A stretch of DNA of 64,000 nucleotides from a marine actinobacterium PHSC20C1 (GTDB taxonomy: Bacteria; Actinomycetota; Actinomycetes; Actinomycetales; Microbacteriaceae): NCBI GenBank assembly GCA_000153145.1, contig CH672415.1:1013208-1077207 (forward strand). The letters are read 5' to 3'. Within the stretch, counting starts at the first letter, position 1. Every line of letters starts with the position of its first letter. The notes beneath the pieces were generated by a model that saw nothing but the letters and a program-made list of their open reading frames with translations, was not told the origin of the DNA and did no database searches. The translations under genes were made by a program, and so were the position numbers. Positions 15,775 through 23,440 of the stretch are shown here, one piece after another.

Positions 15775-15868
15775 TCTGCTCCCTGCGCTGGCATGATCCA
15801 GATCAGGTTCGACGGTCGAAGCTTGGAGAAGCTCCCTCTCAGCCCGGCTCACCGGACTCCCGTGTTCG
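15775..15868 (-). promoter_or_regulatory. TPP riboswitch (THI element)
   Basis: The minus strand carries the conserved thi-box parts in the right order. First is the opening stem strand GGGAGTCCGG with TGAGCCGGGCTGAGAGGGAGC (its CTGAGA core pairs and binds the pyrimidine of TPP). A short variable P3 hairpin follows. Last is GAACCTGATCTGGATCATGCC, then AGCGCAGGGAGC, which closes P1 and binds the pyrophosphate. It precedes the ECF S-A-T-kinase operon, so thiamine pyrophosphate should shut down uptake of thiamine or its precursors. Confidence 0.95.
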
Positions 15869-15900
15869 CCACCCAGTCTAATCCTCAATAGGCTCGAGAT

Positions 15901-16827
15901 ATGGAATTCCGTATTTTCACTGAGCCTCAGAATGGCGCAACATACACCGATCAGCTCACTCTTGCCCAGGCCGCCGAGAAGCTCGGTTTCAACGGCTACT
16001 TCCGCTCAGACCACTACCTGACGATGGATGATCGCACCGGCGGAATGCCCGGCCCCACTGACTCATGGACGACTCTGGCAGGACTTGCGCGCGAGACTTC
16101 GACGATCCGATTGGGCACGTTAGTTTCATCGGCGACCTTCCGGCATCCAGGAATTCTCGCCATTCAAGTCGCCCAAGTAGACGAGATGTCTGGCGGGCGT
16201 GTCGAGCTCGGTCTCGGCACTGGCTGGTTCGAGCGCGAACACAGCGCTTACGGAATTCCTTTTCCGGCCAAGCGCTTCGGGATGCTCGAAGAACAGCTCG
16301 ACATCGTCACCGGAATTTGGGAAACCGATCCCGGAAGCACGTTCTCCTATGAGGGCAAGCACTACCAGTTGAGCAATTCCCCCGCGCTGCCTAAGCCAAC
16401 TCAGAGCTCGCTACCGATCATCATCGGCGGCAGCGGTCCGAGCCGCACACCGGCACTCACCGCAAAGTTTGCGAACGAATTCAACGCCGGCTTTGCGACT
16501 ATCGCTCCACTGAAGGAGCGCATCGACCGGGTTCGCGCTGCGTGTGTTTACTCTGACCGCGACCCCGAAACGCTCGTACTGTCGATCGCAGGCACGACGG
16601 CCGTTGGTGCAACAGAATCGCAGATCGAGGCACGAGCGACCGCAGCGAATAGTACTCCAGACAAGCTACGCACCGGCGGTTTCGCCGGAACAGCGAGCGA
16701 AGTCGTTGACAAAATTTCCGAACTTCAGGCGCTCGGCTTTACGCGTGTGTACTTTCAGCTGATGGACTTTCACGACCTCGACCAGCTCGATTTTCTCGCC
16801 CGCGAGGTCGTGCCGCAGCTCGACTAA
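15901..16827 (+). CDS. LLM-class F420-dependent oxidoreductase
   Basis: A 308-residue luciferase-like TIM-barrel protein expected to use the deazaflavin F420 (or FMN). Family hallmarks are MEFRIFTEPQNGATYTDQLTLA, GYFRSDHYL, the strand TIRLGTLVSSATFRHPGILA and the loop GRVELGLGTGWFEREHSAYG. The IIIGGSGPSRT segment probably contacts the cofactor phosphate. Length matches the TIGR03560-type subgroup. The substrate is unknown. The gene is divergent from the thiamine operon, 32 bases beyond the riboswitch, and converges on the DUF3097 gene. No F420 biosynthesis genes are in the window. Confidence 0.9.
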   Translation: MEFRIFTEPQNGATYTDQLTLAQAAEKLGFNGYFRSDHYLTMDDRTGGMPGPTDSWTTLAGLARETSTIRLGTLVSSATFRHPGILAIQVAQVDEMSGGRVELGLGTGWFEREHSAYGIPFPAKRFGMLEEQLDIVTGIWETDPGSTFSYEGKHYQLSNSPALPKPTQSSLPIIIGGSGPSRTPALTAKFANEFNAGFATIAPLKERIDRVRAACVYSDRDPETLVLSIAGTTAVGATESQIEARATAANSTPDKLRTGGFAGTASEVVDKISELQALGFTRVYFQLMDFHDLDQLDFLAREVVPQLD

Positions 16828-16840
16828 CGTCGCGCACTCG

Positions 16841-17686
16841 CTACGAGTCTTGGTCGACCGTCACAAAGTCGATGAGCTGCTCTACGCGTCCCAAGAGCGC
16901 TGGCTCAAGGTCGGAGTAGCTCGTGACTTTCGACAATATGTGCTGCCAGGCCCGCGCAATGTCGGCTTGGTCGTTGTGTGGCCATCCGAACGCCTCACAA
17001 ATGCCGTGCTTCCACTCCGTGCCGCGGTCAATCGTCGGCCAGGCGGAAATCCCGAGACTCTGCGGCTTGACGGCCTGCCAAACATCCACAAACGGATGCC
17101 CGACTACGAGCGCGTGTTCGCCATACTTTCCGCGGCCGACGGCATCGGCAATCCGGCTTTCCTTCGAGCCTGCGACGAGGTGATCGACCAGTATGCCCAG
17201 CTTGCGTTTGGAGGTCGGTGCGAACTCCGCGACGATTCCCTCGAGGTCATCAATGCCTCCCAGGAACTCGACGACGACACCTTCAGCGCGGAGATCATCG
17301 CCCCACACCTTTTCGACGAGTTCTGCATCGTGGCGACCCTCAACGTAGATACGGCTTGCGAGGGCTGTACGGGCGCGTTGCTCAGGGGCGGCAAACGATC
17401 CTGAGGCTGTCTTGCGGGCGGCGGCCGCTTGTGGCGCGGGTTTCGTAAGTTCTACCGCCACCCCGTCAATGAGGTAGCCCCTGCCGAGCGGAAAGGCTCG
17501 CGAGCGTCCCTTGCGGTCTTCGAGTTCAAGTAAGCCGTTGGCATAGCGAACGAGGGCACCAACAAAGCCGTCGGCAATTACCTCGACGACCATCCCCGGC
17601 TCGATGGGCACTTTCGGAAGAGCCTTCGGTGCGCGTTCACGGGCGAAGTCTGCGAGCACATCGTGGGAATAGCGGTCTTCGGTCAC
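16841..17686 (-). CDS. DUF3097 family protein, actinobacteria-specific
   Basis: A 281-residue cytoplasmic protein of the DUF3097 family, found almost only in actinobacteria. An N-terminal beta domain (about 22-85, GMVVEVIADGFVGALVRYANGLLELEDR in part) is followed by a linker. A core with VEGRHDAELVEKVWGDDLR and LGILVDHLVAGSKESRI resembles TOPRIM proteins in its first motif, though a DxD motif is not obvious. GHPFVDVWQAVKP and AWPTIDRGTEWKHGICEAFGW are strongly family-like. The function is unknown; a nucleic-acid role is suggested only by the TOPRIM resemblance. It begins as ATGA overlapping the stop of the VanZ-like gene, so the pair is translationally coupled. Confidence 0.9.
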   Translation of the reverse strand: MTEDRYSHDVLADFARERAPKALPKVPIEPGMVVEVIADGFVGALVRYANGLLELEDRKGRSRAFPLGRGYLIDGVAVELTKPAPQAAAARKTASGSFAAPEQRARTALASRIYVEGRHDAELVEKVWGDDLRAEGVVVEFLGGIDDLEGIVAEFAPTSKRKLGILVDHLVAGSKESRIADAVGRGKYGEHALVVGHPFVDVWQAVKPQSLGISAWPTIDRGTEWKHGICEAFGWPHNDQADIARAWQHILSKVTSYSDLEPALLGRVEQLIDFVTVDQDS

Positions 17687-18129
17687 CGATCGAGGTTAAG
17701 CGGTGCCGCGGAGTTGCTGGCGGAGGCGCGTCGGTTCGACGAAAGCTTGCTCGTCGACTTCGTGAGCCGTGCACCGCGGGTGCGACGTGAGTGCGCGCGC
17801 CACGAGCTCACCGCGACAGCAAGCGCAACACCGGTGCCTGCACCGATGCTGGCAAGCAGAATGTCAACGACATCGGCATAGCCGGCGGGCATCCACACTG
17901 TTTGAGCGGCTTCAAGCCAAGCCGCAGCGACGACACTGAACGCGAGTGCAGCCCACCAACGGCGACGACCAAACATGCAAACCAAGAAAACTCCCACGGG
18001 CACAAACGCCAGCGTGGTCCAGAACCAGAACCGACCGTTGCTGCCGGGAGCGATCACAAATGCGAGACTCGCCAGTGCGGCAAAGTAGAGCGCGGCGCAC
18101 ACCGCAACTACGAATCTCGATCGGAACAT
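17683..18129 (-). CDS. VanZ-like membrane protein
   Basis: A 148-residue protein with about three to four hydrophobic segments (VVAVCAALYFAALASLAFVI, FWFWTTLAFVPVGVFLVCMF, WWAALAFSVVAAAWLEAAQ, VDILLASIGAGTGVALAVAV). The order with AGYADVVDILLASIGAGTG after the third segment is typical of VanZ-like domains. The tail is basic and hydrophilic. The ATG at 18129 starts the domain; the frame extends upstream without homology. There is no Shine-Dalgarno: a perfect inverted repeat sits directly before the start. Its stop overlaps the start of the DUF3097 gene. Related VanZ proteins modify teicoplanin resistance or sterol metabolism, but most, like this one, are uncharacterised. Confidence 0.75.
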   Translation of the reverse strand: MFRSRFVVAVCAALYFAALASLAFVIAPGSNGRFWFWTTLAFVPVGVFLVCMFGRRRWWAALAFSVVAAAWLEAAQTVWMPAGYADVVDILLASIGAGTGVALAVAVSSWRAHSRRTRGARLTKSTSKLSSNRRASASNSAAPLNLDR

Positions 18130-18130
18130 A

Positions 18131-18143
18131 GTGACATTGTCAC
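18131..18143. promoter_or_regulatory. Inverted repeat directly before the VanZ-like start codon
   Basis: The sequence GTGACATTGTCAC has perfect 6-base arms around one central T, one base upstream of the ATG. It takes the place where a ribosome-binding site would be, so it may be an operator at a leaderless or near-leaderless transcript. The remaining 140 bases up to the SRPBCC gene contain nothing else I can name. Confidence 0.4.
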
Positions 18144-18282
18144 AAGCGCATCTTTGTGCAAGTTGTGAGAAGGATGCATGCGGCCCGTGAACGGCCCCGA
18201 AAATGACAACGATTCGATAACTGCATCGGCTGAGCTGACAGTGACGGCCCAATTTCTACTGCGAAGCCACCCGGTCAATCTC

Positions 18283-18750
18283 TCACGCTATAGGCGGGAG
18301 CACTTTTCGCATGTACCTAGCCCACCACAAACGCACGATCAGCCGAACGATCCAGCCTCGAGCTGGACGCGCGAAAAACGTGTAAGTCCACTGCACAATC
18401 GCGCCGCTGCGAAGAGGTTCGAATCGCCATTCAGCTCGCGCACCCGAGACAAGCGTTCCAAACAGTTTCTGGAAGTCACTCAGCTCGTATCCGAACAGCA
18501 GAGGAGAATGCGCGTCGGTGATCGTCTCTACGACGTGACCACCATCAGAGAGCATGAGGGTTCGCGTTCGGCCTACCGTGTCCCAGGATCCTGATTGATT
18601 TCGCACTTCGACAACCGCGGGAAGCGGGCCAAAACGGGGATAGAACAGGGTGGGATCGAGTGGTCCCGAAATCTCATAGGCACGATGTGCGTTTGTGCGC
18701 GTCAAGGCTTCGGCGGATGCGCGGATCCCGGCTCCACGACGACGGGTCAC
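18283..18750 (-). CDS. SRPBCC-fold protein coupled to zwf
   Basis: A 155-residue protein of the START/SRPBCC type that usually binds hydrophobic ligands or acts as a small cyclase or hydrolase. Signs are FYPRFGPLPAVVEVRNQSG, the strand pattern RTLMLSDGGHVVETITD, the WRFEPL strand, TYTFFARPARGWIVRLIVRLWW and the long C-terminal helix. It starts at GTG 18750, which overlaps the zwf stop as GTGA and is preceded by ggag at six bases, so translation is coupled to zwf. No known functional link between SRPBCC proteins and the pentose phosphate pathway explains the coupling. Confidence 0.8.
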   Translation of the reverse strand: MTRRRGAGIRASAEALTRTNAHRAYEISGPLDPTLFYPRFGPLPAVVEVRNQSGSWDTVGRTRTLMLSDGGHVVETITDAHSPLLFGYELSDFQKLFGTLVSGARAEWRFEPLRSGAIVQWTYTFFARPARGWIVRLIVRLWWARYMRKVLPPIA

Positions 18751-20111
18751 GACGTGCTCCACTCGGACGGCCCGTGCGAACCGGCCGGATATTCCTCAAG
18801 CGGCACACGGTTTTCGCGGAACGCCTCAAGAACCGGAGCGATGATTCGCCAGCACTGTTCTGCAATATCTCCGCGAACCGATAGGACCGGATCACCGTCG
18901 ATAAGCGCGGCGATTACTTCTCCGTAGGCACTCATTGCTGCGTCTCCTAGTGTCGTCGAGAGCTTGGTGCGATCCAACGAAAACGGGTCGCCTTCGCCAT
19001 TGACGATGAGGTCAAGTTCAAGTGTGGCTGGCTTGATGGAAATCGTTAGTTGCGCTGGCTCAGCAACCCCGGTGAGTCCGCGAGGTAGGTGCGGCACCGG
19101 CGCAAACGTGATCACAATGTCCTGGCGGGCCTCTCCAAGCGCCTTTCCCGAGCGCAAGATAAATGGAACACCCGCCCAGCGCCAATTGTCGATTTCGAAC
19201 GCTATTTCAGCCAGGGTTTCAGTGCCCAAATCGGGGTTGACTCCCTCTTCATCGGTATACGCAGGAAGCTTTCGTTCACCAATCGTTCCCGCCGTGTACC
19301 GCGCCCGGCGCGCGCACGTGCCATCGACTGTCTGTACTCTGGTCGCCCTCAAGACTTGGGCCATCGCGCCTCGAAGATCCTCAGAGCTCACGCTCGCAGG
19401 AGGCTCCATTGCTGTTAGCGCGAGCACGAGAAGCAAATGACTCTGAATCATGTCCACGACCGCACCAGCGCGATCGTAGTATCCAGCGCGGCCTTCTAGC
19501 GCGAGAGCCTCATCGAAAATAAGTTCAACTTTCGCCACGTTCGGTGCCGCCAACAACGGTTCGAATATCCGGTTAGCAAAACGCAAGCCCAAGAGATTGA
19601 GCACGGTCGACTTACCCAAGAAGTGGTCGACTCGAAAGATTTGCTCCTCTGGCAGAACCTTTTCTAGCAGTCGGTTTAGGGTGCGAGCACTGGCCTCATC
19701 GCTACCAAAAGGCTTCTCGAGGGCAAAAACGATTCCGTCTGGCAGATCCTCATTCACCAAGATCTGGCACACCTGTTGTGCGATCGCTGGCGGTAGAGCG
19801 AAGTAGAGGGCAATCCGGCCTGACGCGCCGGCGAGGAGCTCTCGCAACTGGGCAGCGTCGGTTACGTCTGCCTGCACATAGTGGGCACCATGCACAACCT
19901 CATCGGATGCAGCTGACTGCTGAGTTGCGAACGAAGTCGAAACGCGAGACTGCCACGCCAAGTCATCCATTTCTTGGCGATCAACGCCGATCAACGTCAA
20001 CATTTGGGCTTGGTCGCTGGCCAGAAACGACGCTAGCCCGGGCAAAAGCAGCCGCGAAGTAAGGTCTCCCCCTGCGCCAAGAATGATGAGAGTTTCGACA
20101 CGATTATCCAT
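18747..20111 (-). CDS. zwf: Glucose-6-phosphate 1-dehydrogenase
   Basis: A 454-residue enzyme oxidising glucose 6-phosphate to 6-phosphogluconolactone with NADP or NAD. The dinucleotide-binding start GAGGDLTSRLLLPG, the substrate motif RVDHFLGK (catalytic His) and YYDRAGAVVDMIQSHLLLVLALTAMEPP are clear. It is shorter than typical Zwf (about 480-510) and has Phe where most have Tyr in DHYLGK, so it may be a divergent paralogue. The ATG at 20111 follows gggga at eight bases and overlaps the end of the membrane-protein gene by eight bases. Usual partners (opcA, pgl, tal, tkt, gnd) are absent nearby, which supports a second, non-housekeeping copy. Confidence 0.92.
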   Translation of the reverse strand: MDNRVETLIILGAGGDLTSRLLLPGLASFLASDQAQMLTLIGVDRQEMDDLAWQSRVSTSFATQQSAASDEVVHGAHYVQADVTDAAQLRELLAGASGRIALYFALPPAIAQQVCQILVNEDLPDGIVFALEKPFGSDEASARTLNRLLEKVLPEEQIFRVDHFLGKSTVLNLLGLRFANRIFEPLLAAPNVAKVELIFDEALALEGRAGYYDRAGAVVDMIQSHLLLVLALTAMEPPASVSSEDLRGAMAQVLRATRVQTVDGTCARRARYTAGTIGERKLPAYTDEEGVNPDLGTETLAEIAFEIDNWRWAGVPFILRSGKALGEARQDIVITFAPVPHLPRGLTGVAEPAQLTISIKPATLELDLIVNGEGDPFSLDRTKLSTTLGDAAMSAYGEVIAALIDGDPVLSVRGDIAEQCWRIIAPVLEAFRENRVPLEEYPAGSHGPSEWSTS

Positions 20112-20697
20112 CGCGCGATTCCCCAAGCTGGGCCGTCACGGATGCGGTTGCTGTGACTCCCGCGAATTTCGACGCCGATCCTCGGCGAGACCATGCCATC
20201 CACCACCACACAACGGCACCAACGATCGCGGAGCCCAGGATTCCGACGACAGGCCCGAGCAGTAGCGGGCCACCAATGCTGCTGTCCGTCACAGCGGCGG
20301 CGATCGACAGGTAGACGGCGAAGAGCGGTATATCCAGTAACGCGACGATGCCGAGCGATTGGAAGGTCACCTTCCAAGGTTTACGAACTGCACCGCGCTT
20401 GAGGATGAAGCCGCTCGCCAGTACTCCCAACGCAACAAAAATCAGCGCAAGCACCGCGGCAATGAGAATGATCACGCCAATAACGCCGCCAGCACCGCTG
20501 ATGAATTCTGCGAGCGCCGGAATTTCGCCGAAAAGGCCACCGACGCCGGTCACGGTTCCCCCGAGTAGCAACGTGATACCGCCACCTAGAGCCGCAAATC
20601 CGAGCATCAGCCAGCCAATTGAGAACAGCACGTGCCCCACCGCTCCTGCCGCTAACGAGTGGCCACGCTGTGCGCTACTTAGCTGGGCTTTTTGCAT
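20104..20697 (-). CDS. Multi-pass membrane protein upstream of zwf, unknown function
   Basis: A 197-residue integral membrane protein with about four hydrophobic segments (VGHVLFSIGWLMLGFAALGG, GVIGVIILIAAVLALIFVALG, LGIVALLDIPLFAVYLSIAA, LLGPVVGILGSAIVGAVVWW). It is rich in Gly and Ala and has short cytoplasmic ends. It is the first gene of a compact unit with zwf and the SRPBCC gene, all joined by overlaps. I do not recognise a family, and the topology is only a reading of hydrophobic runs. Confidence 0.78.
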   Translation of the reverse strand: MQKAQLSSAQRGHSLAAGAVGHVLFSIGWLMLGFAALGGGITLLLGGTVTGVGGLFGEIPALAEFISGAGGVIGVIILIAAVLALIFVALGVLASGFILKRGAVRKPWKVTFQSLGIVALLDIPLFAVYLSIAAAVTDSSIGGPLLLGPVVGILGSAIVGAVVWWWMAWSRRGSASKFAGVTATASVTAQLGESRDG

Positions 20698-20840
20698 GCT
20701 TCGACGTTAGCGCAGCGCCACCCAGCACGTCGATAATCGCGGAAAAGGTGCTGAAGCGTGAATATTGCTGTGACACCAAAACGCGGGTGATTTGCGCAGT
20801 TCGTGGGACAAGCGGGCAGTGGAGTCGCTACGGTTTGGAT

Positions 20841-21281
20841 ATGCAATCGTGGAGGGACGCGCTCAACGCTGACGAACAGGCCGACGTTGATCGAATTCTC
20901 GACTCCGCTCTTCATGTGGCAAGGACCAATCTTGGCCACGCAAGTGAGTTCATGACCTTCGCGCTCATGACTGACGGAAGCGGTCGAGTACTAGAGATGA
21001 CAGCGGACACTGCGTTGCGCAAGAAGCACCCCAATGCGGAGGCGATCTTGACGCAAACGGTCACTCAGCTGCGACAAATGGCCAACATCTCTCGCTGCAG
21101 TGCGATCGTCTCGAACACCAGAATCGCCGCTCAAAAGACTGATGCCATTGAGGTCAGAATCGAGCACCGAGCAGGCGCAGCACTCATGGTCTTACTTCCG
21201 TACACTCGAGCCAGATTCACTGGCGCACTCACCTTTGGCGAGCTTCGACTCTTCTCGCACACCGCTGAAGTCTGGGTATAA
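20841..21281 (+). CDS. Conserved-looking protein of unknown function
   Basis: A 146-residue soluble protein with balanced composition: QSWRDALNADEQADVDRILDS, FMTFALMTDGSGRVLEM, a helical centre (NAEAILTQTVTQLRQMAN) and a beta-rich end (AIEVRIEHRAGAALMVLLPY). The frame is open for 74 codons further upstream, but that part runs antisense into the neighbouring membrane-protein gene. ATG 20841 begins the plausible fold, although no clear ribosome-binding site is visible. No motif or family is recognised; it could be a small enzyme-like immunity or regulatory protein, but I have no evidence for one. Confidence 0.6.
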   Translation: MQSWRDALNADEQADVDRILDSALHVARTNLGHASEFMTFALMTDGSGRVLEMTADTALRKKHPNAEAILTQTVTQLRQMANISRCSAIVSNTRIAAQKTDAIEVRIEHRAGAALMVLLPYTRARFTGALTFGELRLFSHTAEVWV

Positions 21282-21338
21282 CCCGAGAGTTGAACTAGCA
21301 GCGGAATATTTGCGGGGCTGCGCACGTTACTGGGGTGC

Positions 21339-21824
21339 ATGAACAAGCGAATCCTTGTGATCGTCGTTGCTCTTGCTGTTGTTGTCATCGCAGCGATCGC
21401 CATGATTTCGATCGGTACAGCACAGAACCCGAAAAACTCTGCGGAGTCGAATACCTCGTCAGGAAGCTCTGAGGCTTCTGATGAATCAAACACAGCAACT
21501 GTGGAGAACGATGGCACTGGGGCCTACGTTGACTACAGCCCGTCTGCCATCGCGGATGCTGAGGGTCGCGTCTTCTTGTTCTTCCACGCGACCTGGTGTC
21601 CCCAGTGTGTCGCCCTCGACGGCGACATCCAATCGAAAGGTGTGCCCGCCGACGTCACGATTGTCAAGGTGGACTACGACTCCAACCAGGATCTTCGCGC
21701 CGAGTATGGCGTAACGCAACAGACGACAATTGTTGAGGTTGATTCCAGCGGAAAGAAGCTTCAAGAAAACTTTGTCGCCTACGCTGATCCGACGCTTCAG
21801 ACTGTCCTCAGCGCGCTCTACTAG
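21339..21824 (+). CDS. Membrane-anchored thioredoxin-like protein with WCPQC motif
   Basis: A 161-residue protein with an N-terminal transmembrane anchor (about residues 4-25), a Ser/Glu-rich linker (35-60) and an extracytoplasmic thioredoxin fold. Its active site HATWCPQC has Cys87 and Cys90; YGVTQQTTIVEVD lacks the cis-proline of classical thioredoxins at the expected place and has Gln-Thr-Thr instead. The CcdA-type gene follows after six bases, so electrons from cytoplasmic thioredoxin should pass via CcdA to this protein and on to secreted disulfide targets. Closest analogues are TlpA/ResA-like and DsbD-partner proteins. Confidence 0.88.
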   Translation: MNKRILVIVVALAVVVIAAIAMISIGTAQNPKNSAESNTSSGSSEASDESNTATVENDGTGAYVDYSPSAIADAEGRVFLFFHATWCPQCVALDGDIQSKGVPADVTIVKVDYDSNQDLRAEYGVTQQTTIVEVDSSGKKLQENFVAYADPTLQTVLSALY

Positions 21825-21830
21825 GCCGCG

Positions 21831-22580
21831 ATGCTCAGCCTAATTCTTCTCTCGTTTGTTGCGGGAGTACTCACCGTCGCCGCACCCTGTGTGCTGCCGC
21901 TGCTCCCGGTAATCGTTGGCGGCTCGATGGCTCGCACGAGTAGTGACGCGGCCGTTGCAGAACGCCAGTGGTTTCGTCCGGTCGTTATCGCAACTAGCCT
22001 CGCAGGCTCGGTGATCCTGTTTACTCTGGTCTTGAAGGCGACCACGGCGTTTCTTGGCGTCCCGCAACTGGTCTGGCAGATCATCGCCGGCGGCATCCTC
22101 GTAATCTTCGGGGTCACGCTCGTGTTCCCCTCGTTGTGGGAGCGCTTCATGCTTGCCACTGGCATCCAGAATCGCGCGAACGCGGTGATGAACCGTTCGT
22201 ATTCGCGGGGCGGACTCGGCGGAGACGTGATGCTGGGCGCTGCGCTTGGCCCGACATTTAGCAGTTGCTCACCGACCTATGCGCTGATCTTGGCAACGGT
22301 ATTGCCTGTCTCCTTTGGCGAAGGGCTCCTGTATATCGTCGTGTACGCAGCGGGGCTCGCAATCGCCCTGCTTCTCATCGCGTTTCTGGGTCAGGCGTTC
22401 GCCCGCAAGTTGGGCTGGCTCGCCAACCCGAATGGCGTTTTCAAACGAGTCATCGGAATCCTTCTGATTCTTGTCGGTGTCGCCGTGATCTTCGGTCTCG
22501 ACAAGCAGTTCCAGAGTTATGTTCTTGAGCAGGGTTGGTACGACCCGATTCAAAGATTTGAGAAAGGCATTACCGGCTAG
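21831..22580 (+). CDS. CcdA/DsbD-type transmembrane thiol-disulfide exchanger
   Basis: A 249-residue integral membrane protein with six to seven hydrophobic segments. It has the CcdA hallmarks APCVLPLLPVIVGG (first redox Cys in a Pro-Cys motif) and the second Cys in PTFSSCSPTYALILATVLP. It carries reducing equivalents across the membrane for extracytoplasmic thiol maintenance. It is co-transcribed with the WCPQC thioredoxin six bases upstream. Genes for system II cytochrome c maturation (resB, ccsA) are absent, so the pair probably serves general periplasm-side reduction or a local target. Confidence 0.9.
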   Translation: MLSLILLSFVAGVLTVAAPCVLPLLPVIVGGSMARTSSDAAVAERQWFRPVVIATSLAGSVILFTLVLKATTAFLGVPQLVWQIIAGGILVIFGVTLVFPSLWERFMLATGIQNRANAVMNRSYSRGGLGGDVMLGAALGPTFSSCSPTYALILATVLPVSFGEGLLYIVVYAAGLAIALLLIAFLGQAFARKLGWLANPNGVFKRVIGILLILVGVAVIFGLDKQFQSYVLEQGWYDPIQRFEKGITG

Positions 22581-22626
22581 CAGGCGAGAGAGTAGGCTTC
22601 GGGGCACCACTTCACAGGAGGTTCTC

Positions 22627-23046
22627 ATGGTTCCCGAAATCAATTACATCGCAGTAGTGCTCGCTACCCTCTCAAGCATGCTTGTCGGCACCATTTGGTA
22701 TTCCCCACGAGTGTTCGGTAACTATTGGATGAAAGCTGCAGGGGTTACCCCTAGCGGCAACTCCAAGGATGCACTTCGCCCCATTCTTGTAACGGTCGTC
22801 GTGAGTTTTATCACTGCCTGGGTTCTTGCCGGAGCGGCATTTATCGCGTTCGACTTCTACGGCGGCAGTTTTTTCGTCAATTCGCTTTTCACCGCAATCA
22901 TTCTGTGGGCCGGATTCACGGCAGCGCGTTTCATCACCCACGATCAGTTCGACGGCCGCCCCAACGGCCTAACCGTGCTAAATATCAGCCACGAATTCGT
23001 GACGATCGTGATTATGGCAATCATCATCGGTGTGTGGCCCGCGTAG
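22627..23046 (+). CDS. DUF1761 family membrane protein
   Basis: A 139-residue membrane protein with four hydrophobic segments, matching the DUF1761 pattern. It opens with INYIAVVLATLSSMLVGTIWYSPRVFGNYWMKAAG, then has TVVVSFITAWVLAGAAFIAFDFYGG, a third segment around LFTAIILWAGFTAARFI and a C-terminal FVTIVIMAIIIGVW. The WYSPRVFG and W-M-K motif are diagnostic. The ATG at 22627 has aggagg six bases upstream. The family has no known function. It follows the ccdA gene by 46 bases and may share its transcript. Confidence 0.88.
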   Translation: MVPEINYIAVVLATLSSMLVGTIWYSPRVFGNYWMKAAGVTPSGNSKDALRPILVTVVVSFITAWVLAGAAFIAFDFYGGSFFVNSLFTAIILWAGFTAARFITHDQFDGRPNGLTVLNISHEFVTIVIMAIIIGVWPA

Positions 23047-23110
23047 CCCCACCCTTCGCGCGGCTCACTGGGAGCCTGCTACGAGTGACCACATGCGACC
23101 GAACGAGCGC

Positions 23111-23407
23111 TTAGACGAGCTGGATCGTCGCGTGGACCAGGTCGCCCTCGTCTAGGCCCTCTGCGCGGCGCACAGCAGCCTTCACTGGCAAGAAAAAGCT
23201 GTCAGGCTCGCTACTGATAGGAAAAATCGATGTATTCCACGTGGAGCCGCCGATTGTCACTTCCACCGCGATTGAGCCAAAGCCCCGTGGAGGCGTCGGC
23301 ACATCGTTGACGTTCGCGCCAACATCCGGCGGAACCTGCAGAAAGTACACGCTGGGTTTGGATTCCCAGGGTGTCAACTCAGAGGTGAACTCGAATGAGG
23401 GCTTCAT
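23111..23407 (-). CDS. DUF1905 domain protein
   Basis: A 98-residue single-domain beta-barrel-like protein of the DUF1905 family: FEFTSELTPWESKPSVYFLQVPPDVG, the RGFGSIAVEVTIGGSTWNTSIFP core and SFFLPVKAAVRRAEGLDEGDLV at the end. This split-barrel fold often occurs fused to a YdeI/OmdA domain; here it stands alone. No function is established. It is transcribed in the same direction as the adjacent hydrolase gene but is downstream of it by 33 bases. Confidence 0.88.
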   Translation of the reverse strand: MKPSFEFTSELTPWESKPSVYFLQVPPDVGANVNDVPTPPRGFGSIAVEVTIGGSTWNTSIFPISSEPDSFFLPVKAAVRRAEGLDEGDLVHATIQLV

Positions 23408-23440
23408 GCTTCGAGGCTACTCGCGGCATGTAGGCGCCTG

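Noticed and set aside
15732-15794. N-terminal extension of the YkoE protein
   Set aside because: The extra codons are part of the TPP riboswitch and its hairpin; GTG 15731 has a ribosome-binding site.
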